A stretch of 16,360 nt of DNA from Sphingobacteriaceae bacterium (GTDB lineage: Bacteria; Bacteroidota; Bacteroidia; Sphingobacteriales; Sphingobacteriaceae): NCBI GenBank assembly GCA_025450155.1, contig JANWIB010000014.1:1-16360 (forward strand), in the 5' to 3' direction. Below the pieces are notes generated by a model, which did no database searches, had not been told where the DNA came from, and saw nothing but the letters and a program-made list of their open reading frames with translations. Every line of letters begins with the position of its first letter. Position 1 is the stretch's first letter. The translations under genes were made by a program, and so were the position numbers. Shown one piece after another: positions 13,224-16,360 of this stretch.

Positions 13224-13793
13224 ATGTTAAAAAAGAAGAAGATGACCGTAAAAAATATGCAGGATTCAGCCAAAGAAGTGCAAGAGCAAACTAGCGAAAA
13301 TCAAGTACAAAATCAAGCAGAAAACACAGAGACATCACAGGCATTAGAAATAGAGAAAATGCGTACCGAACTGGCTGAAGCCAATGATAAATATGTTCGA
13401 TTATATGCAGAATTTGACAATTTTAAACGGCGAACTTCTAAAGAGCGTATAGAATTGCTCCAAACGGCCGGCAAAGACATTGTGGTAGACTTATTACCCG
13501 TACTTGATGATTTTGAACGTGCCTTAAAGGCAATGGAAAATGCCACCGAAATTTCTGCTGTAAAGGAAGGTGTTGAACTGGTTCAAAATAAATTAAAGAA
13601 TATTCTTTTTCAAAAAGGATTAAAAGAGATGGAATCAAAAGGGAATGATTTTGATGCGGATTTTCATGAAGCCATTACCAATATACCAGCTCCATCCGAT
13701 AACTTAAAGGGAAAAGTTATTGATGAATTAGAAAAAGGCTATTATCTTAACGAAAAGGTTATTCGTTTTGCAAAAGTTGTTGTTGGAACATAA
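13224..13793 (+). CDS. grpE: Nucleotide exchange factor GrpE (DnaK co-chaperone)
   Basis: GrpE releases ADP from DnaK and acts as a thermosensor of the DnaK cycle. The protein has 189 residues: a polar, glutamine-rich N-terminal tail (about 1-45), a long helix with YAEFDNFKRRTSKER (61-75), the four-helix region with LLPVLDDFERAL (90-101), and the C-terminal beta domain with FHEAI (147-151) and the family signature DELEKGYYLNEKVIRFAKVVV. I chose the ATG at 13224; ATG at 13242 is an alternative with an AAGAAGAAG tract before it. A TTG at 13206 would fall at or before the predicted transcript start. dnaJ follows after 54 bases, so the pair forms a co-chaperone operon; dnaK is not in the window. 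Confidence 0.95.
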   Translation: MLKKKKMTVKNMQDSAKEVQEQTSENQVQNQAENTETSQALEIEKMRTELAEANDKYVRLYAEFDNFKRRTSKERIELLQTAGKDIVVDLLPVLDDFERALKAMENATEISAVKEGVELVQNKLKNILFQKGLKEMESKGNDFDADFHEAITNIPAPSDNLKGKVIDELEKGYYLNEKVIRFAKVVVGT

Positions 13794-13822
13794 TATGCGT
13801 GAAACAACAATTGACAACTATT

Positions 13823-13830
13823 TATATTTG
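13823..13830 (+). promoter_or_regulatory. Possible internal promoter box before dnaJ
   Basis: TATATTTG fits the Bacteroidota -7 box TAnnTTTG exactly and lies 17 bases before the dnaJ ATG. It overlaps the 10-bp palindrome ATTTGCAAAT (13826-13835). No TTG lies at the proper distance upstream; the nearest (13811) is too close. It could give extra DnaJ apart from GrpE, but may be a chance match. Confidence 0.25.
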
Positions 13831-13847
13831 CAAATGACTATTTAAAA

Positions 13848-14999
13848 ATGACAAAAAGAGACTATTACGATATACTTGGTGTTCAGCGTAATGCCGGTGC
13901 CGATGAGATAAAAAAAGCTTATCGAAAACTGGCTATAAAGTACCATCCAGACAAAAACCCAGGAGATAAGGCGGCCGAAGAACAATTTAAAGAAGCAGCC
14001 GAAGCTTATGAAGTATTAAGTAATCAGGAAAAACGTCAGCGTTATGACCAATTTGGCCATGCAGGTAACGCTGGCGGAGCAGGCTACGGCGGTGGTGGCA
14101 TGAACATGGAAGATATCTTTAGTCAGTTTGGTGACATTTTTGGTGGAGGAAGCCCATTTGAAAGTTTTTTTGGTGGCGGACAGTCAAGCAGAGGTGGGAG
14201 ACGGGTTTCTAGAGGAAGTAACCTGCGCATTAAGGTAAAACTTACCCTGGAAGAAATTTCAAAAGGAGTTGAAAAGAAAATAAAAGTAAATAAACAGGTA
14301 GCCTGCAAAACTTGTAACGGCAGTGGCGCTAAAGATGGCTCCTCATTCCATACCTGTAACACCTGTGGTGGTTCAGGCTCGGTAAGGCGTGTTACCAACA
14401 CCATTTTAGGGCAAATGCAAACCACAAGCACCTGCCCTACCTGCAACGGCGAAGGCACCCAAATTACCAACAAATGCGCTGTATGTCATGGCGATGGAAT
14501 TGTTAGAGGCGAGGAAACTATTTCAATTAATATTCCGGCAGGTGTAAGTGAAGGAATGCAACTATCCATGAGCGGCAAAGGCAATGCAGCCCCCAGAGGC
14601 GGTATTGCCGGTGATCTGATTATTCTGATTGAAGAAATTCCGCACGAATACTTGAAACGTGAGGGAAATAACATTATTTATGACTTACATATCAGTTTTG
14701 TTGATGCAGCTTTAGGTTCTAGCGTAGAAATTCCGACAATAGATGGCAAAGCAAAAATTAAAATTGAAGCTGGAACTCAAGGAGGGAAAATCCTGCGACT
14801 TAAAGGTAAGGGGGTTCCTGAAGTAAATTCCTACCATCATGGCGATCAGCTGGTTTATGTAAATATATGGACCCCAAAAGCCTTATCGCACGAAGAACGG
14901 GATTTATTAGAAAAATTGCAGAGTTCGCCTAATTTTAAACCCCAACCCGGCAAGAATGAAAAAAGCTTCTTCGATCGAATGAAAGAGTATTTTGAATAA
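13848..14999 (+). CDS. dnaJ: Molecular chaperone DnaJ (Hsp40, type I)
   Basis: DnaJ delivers unfolded proteins to DnaK and stimulates its ATPase. The domains are complete over 383 residues: J-domain (1-70) with HPD at 33-35, glycine/phenylalanine-rich linker (about 71-115), the zinc domain with four CxxCxGxG motifs starting at C153, C170, C196 and C210, and the C-terminal substrate-binding domains through to about 355, ending in a short tail. These are the features of a canonical type I DnaJ rather than a CbpA-like one. It follows grpE by 54 bases. The 196 bases after its stop hold no supported gene, only a weak hairpin near 15070. Confidence 0.97.
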   Translation: MTKRDYYDILGVQRNAGADEIKKAYRKLAIKYHPDKNPGDKAAEEQFKEAAEAYEVLSNQEKRQRYDQFGHAGNAGGAGYGGGGMNMEDIFSQFGDIFGGGSPFESFFGGGQSSRGGRRVSRGSNLRIKVKLTLEEISKGVEKKIKVNKQVACKTCNGSGAKDGSSFHTCNTCGGSGSVRRVTNTILGQMQTTSTCPTCNGEGTQITNKCAVCHGDGIVRGEETISINIPAGVSEGMQLSMSGKGNAAPRGGIAGDLIILIEEIPHEYLKREGNNIIYDLHISFVDAALGSSVEIPTIDGKAKIKIEAGTQGGKILRLKGKGVPEVNSYHHGDQLVYVNIWTPKALSHEERDLLEKLQSSPNFKPQPGKNEKSFFDRMKEYFE

Positions 15000-15069
15000 C
15001 TACGTTATAAAACGCTAACTCTTTCAGAAAATGTAAGGCCTTTTATCCTTTTACCTTTACTTTTCAATG

Positions 15070-15093
15070 AGAAGTAAAACAAACTTCTGTTTT
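15070..15093 (+). terminator. Weak terminator-like hairpin downstream of dnaJ
   Basis: AGAAGT (15070-15075) pairs with ACTTCT (15083-15088) around a 7-base loop, followed by GTTTT. The stem is short and AT-rich and the T-run is only four bases, so this is at best a weak terminator. It is the only candidate I see between dnaJ and the next gene. Confidence 0.3.
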
Positions 15094-15195
15094 CATAATA
15101 AAAATTAGCTAAAACGAAACCTGAACTAAATAGTTGCGTAAACTTAAGATAAGGAAACGACTGTTAGATACCTTTTCTTTAGTTGAATCACAATT

Positions 15196-16360
15196 ATGTT
15201 CTATTTAATTTTTCTCTTCCATTTCTCTTTTCTTTCTACTCTAGGAAATGAAAGCCCTGAAAAACAACTATTAAAAGAACTACAGCACGCTAAAGATCCT
15301 ATTACAAAAACTGATATTCTTAATAAATTATCTAAAATTTATATGCAAAGCCAACCTCAAAAAGCTATTGCATATGGCGAACAAGCCTTGGCTTTAGCTC
15401 AAAAAATCGGAGATAAAAAAAAATTAGGAGATGCTTATAATATTTTAGGAAATGCATCAATGGGATTAGGCAATTACAGCAAAGCTAGTAATCTGCTATA
15501 TCAGGCATTGGTAATACGAGATTCAATAAAGGATTCCATTGGCCTTTCTGCAAGTTATAACAATATTGGAAATTTATATAACGTTCAAGGCAATTTAAAT
15601 AAAGCATTAGAATACTACCATAAATCATTAACCATCAAAAGAAAAATAAAAGAAACCAAAAACCTCAGTAATACAATAACAAATATTGGTAATATCTATC
15701 TCCAACTGAAGCAAAATAACAAGGCATTAAAATACCTGAACGAAGCACTAATATTAACAAAAGATACAAACAACCTATTATTTACCTTAGTAAACATTGG
15801 TCAGGTATATGTACAGAAAGCACAATTAGCAAAAAGCCTCGAATACTTTCAAAAGGCATTAACTCTTGCTGATAAAAACAATAACGATGCAATAAAAATT
15901 AGGACTTTAAGCGAAATAGCGCAAGTTTATAGCCAAATAGGGAAGAATAGCGAATCCCTTAAATATGCACAGAAAAGCTTCACATTAGCCCTTAAATCAA
16001 ACTCCGCCTCCACAAAATACACGAGTGCTCTTGCTTTAAATTCAGTTTATAAAACAAGAGGGGACTATATAAATGCGTATAAATATTTAACATTAAGTAA
16101 TCAATACAAAGACTCCCTCTACTCTCAGGATAAAGAGAAACTAATAACTGAGATGCATACAAAGTATGAGACTGAGAAGAAAGAAACAGAAAACAAGCAT
16201 TTAAAGGCTGAACAGGAATTAAATGAACGTAAGCTGGAAAAGAAAACGTTGGTGCAATATGCTATTGGTGCTCTTTTGGCTTTTATGGTGGTGTTGGCTT
16301 TTGTTTTCTTTCGCAGTAGACAGAAGGTGAGGGTTATTAATCGGCAGCTTTTGCTTAAGA
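15196..16360 (+). CDS. TPR-repeat membrane signalling protein, N-terminal part (3' end outside window)
   Basis: The frame is open from the ATG at 15196 to the window end (388 residues visible). Order of parts: a hydrophobic signal peptide (about 1-16); tetratricopeptide repeats (about 40-305) with repeated A-Y-x-x-I-G/L-G and A-L-x-x-x-x-x-A-L motifs, such as YNNIGNLYNVQGNLNKALEY and IGQVYVQKAQLAKSLEYFQK; a charged coiled coil (about 312-350, KYETEKKETENKHLKAEQ); one membrane segment (about 354-373); then a basic cytoplasmic stretch, FRSRQKVRVINRQLLLK. In Bacteroidota this layout usually continues into a histidine kinase or, less often, a LuxR-type DNA-binding domain; which one cannot be seen here. 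The TPR part would face the periplasm. An A9 run at 15415-15423 is in frame. Confidence 0.85.
   Translation, partial: MFYLIFLFHFSFLSTLGNESPEKQLLKELQHAKDPITKTDILNKLSKIYMQSQPQKAIAYGEQALALAQKIGDKKKLGDAYNILGNASMGLGNYSKASNLLYQALVIRDSIKDSIGLSASYNNIGNLYNVQGNLNKALEYYHKSLTIKRKIKETKNLSNTITNIGNIYLQLKQNNKALKYLNEALILTKDTNNLLFTLVNIGQVYVQKAQLAKSLEYFQKALTLADKNNNDAIKIRTLSEIAQVYSQIGKNSESLKYAQKSFTLALKSNSASTKYTSALALNSVYKTRGDYINAYKYLTLSNQYKDSLYSQDKEKLITEMHTKYETEKKETENKHLKAEQELNERKLEKKTLVQYAIGALLAFMVVLAFVFFRSRQKVRVINRQLLLK

Noticed and set aside
1..16360. CRISPR arrays, tRNA or rRNA genes, insertion sequences, integrases, toxin-antitoxin or phage-defence genes
   Set aside because: I looked on both strands and found no direct-repeat array, no cloverleaf with a CCA end, no transposase motif and no known defence domain.

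Overview
The window looks like chromosomal DNA of a Bacteroidota bacterium, most likely a Sphingobacteriaceae member (Pedobacter-like). Reasons: AT-rich DNA, few clear Shine-Dalgarno sequences, several exact TAnnTTTG boxes of the Bacteroidota -7 promoter type, a bifunctional HisB whose phosphatase half lacks the zinc cysteines, an Alvin-type ferredoxin with a long insert, and a TPR sensor protein of the kind common in this phylum. The assignment rests on protein resemblance alone.

Region 1 (1-6935, + strand) is most of a histidine biosynthesis operon: hisD (3' end only), hisC, hisB (phosphatase-dehydratase fusion), hisH, hisA, hisF, then two unrelated genes (a GNAT acetyltransferase and a secreted WG-repeat protein), then hisIE (fusion). 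With hisG presumably just upstream, this gives the whole pathway from PRPP and ATP to histidine. The hisB-hisH spacer carries a heptanucleotide repeat and a hairpin, and hisF has no ATG near its usual start.

Region 2 (7006-9674) holds a seven-bladed WD40 protein (+), a minus-strand pair (NlpC/P60 peptidase followed by a small exported protein) and a single-domain universal stress protein (+).

Region 3 (9676-12157) has a minus-strand 2[4Fe-4S] ferredoxin with a strong terminator, divergent from a LuxC-like acyl-CoA reductase. The shared 102-bp spacer contains two facing TAnnTTTG boxes around an 8-bp inverted repeat. The reductase gene contains a 42-bp in-frame array of six heptamers. A two-part secreted protein of unknown function follows.

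Region 4 (12218-16360, + strand) has a 67-residue conserved-looking protein coupled to an FtsE-type ABC ATPase, then the grpE-dnaJ chaperone pair, preceded by a close match to a sigma-54 (-24/-12) promoter, and finally the 5' part of a TPR/coiled-coil/membrane signalling protein that runs off the window.

I see no insertion sequence, CRISPR array, tRNA, rRNA or integrase. No intergenic stretch exceeds 300 bases. The least ordinary signals are the heptamer repeats, the ferredoxin/reductase divergent control region, the candidate sigma-54 promoter of a heat-shock operon, and the interrupted his operon.
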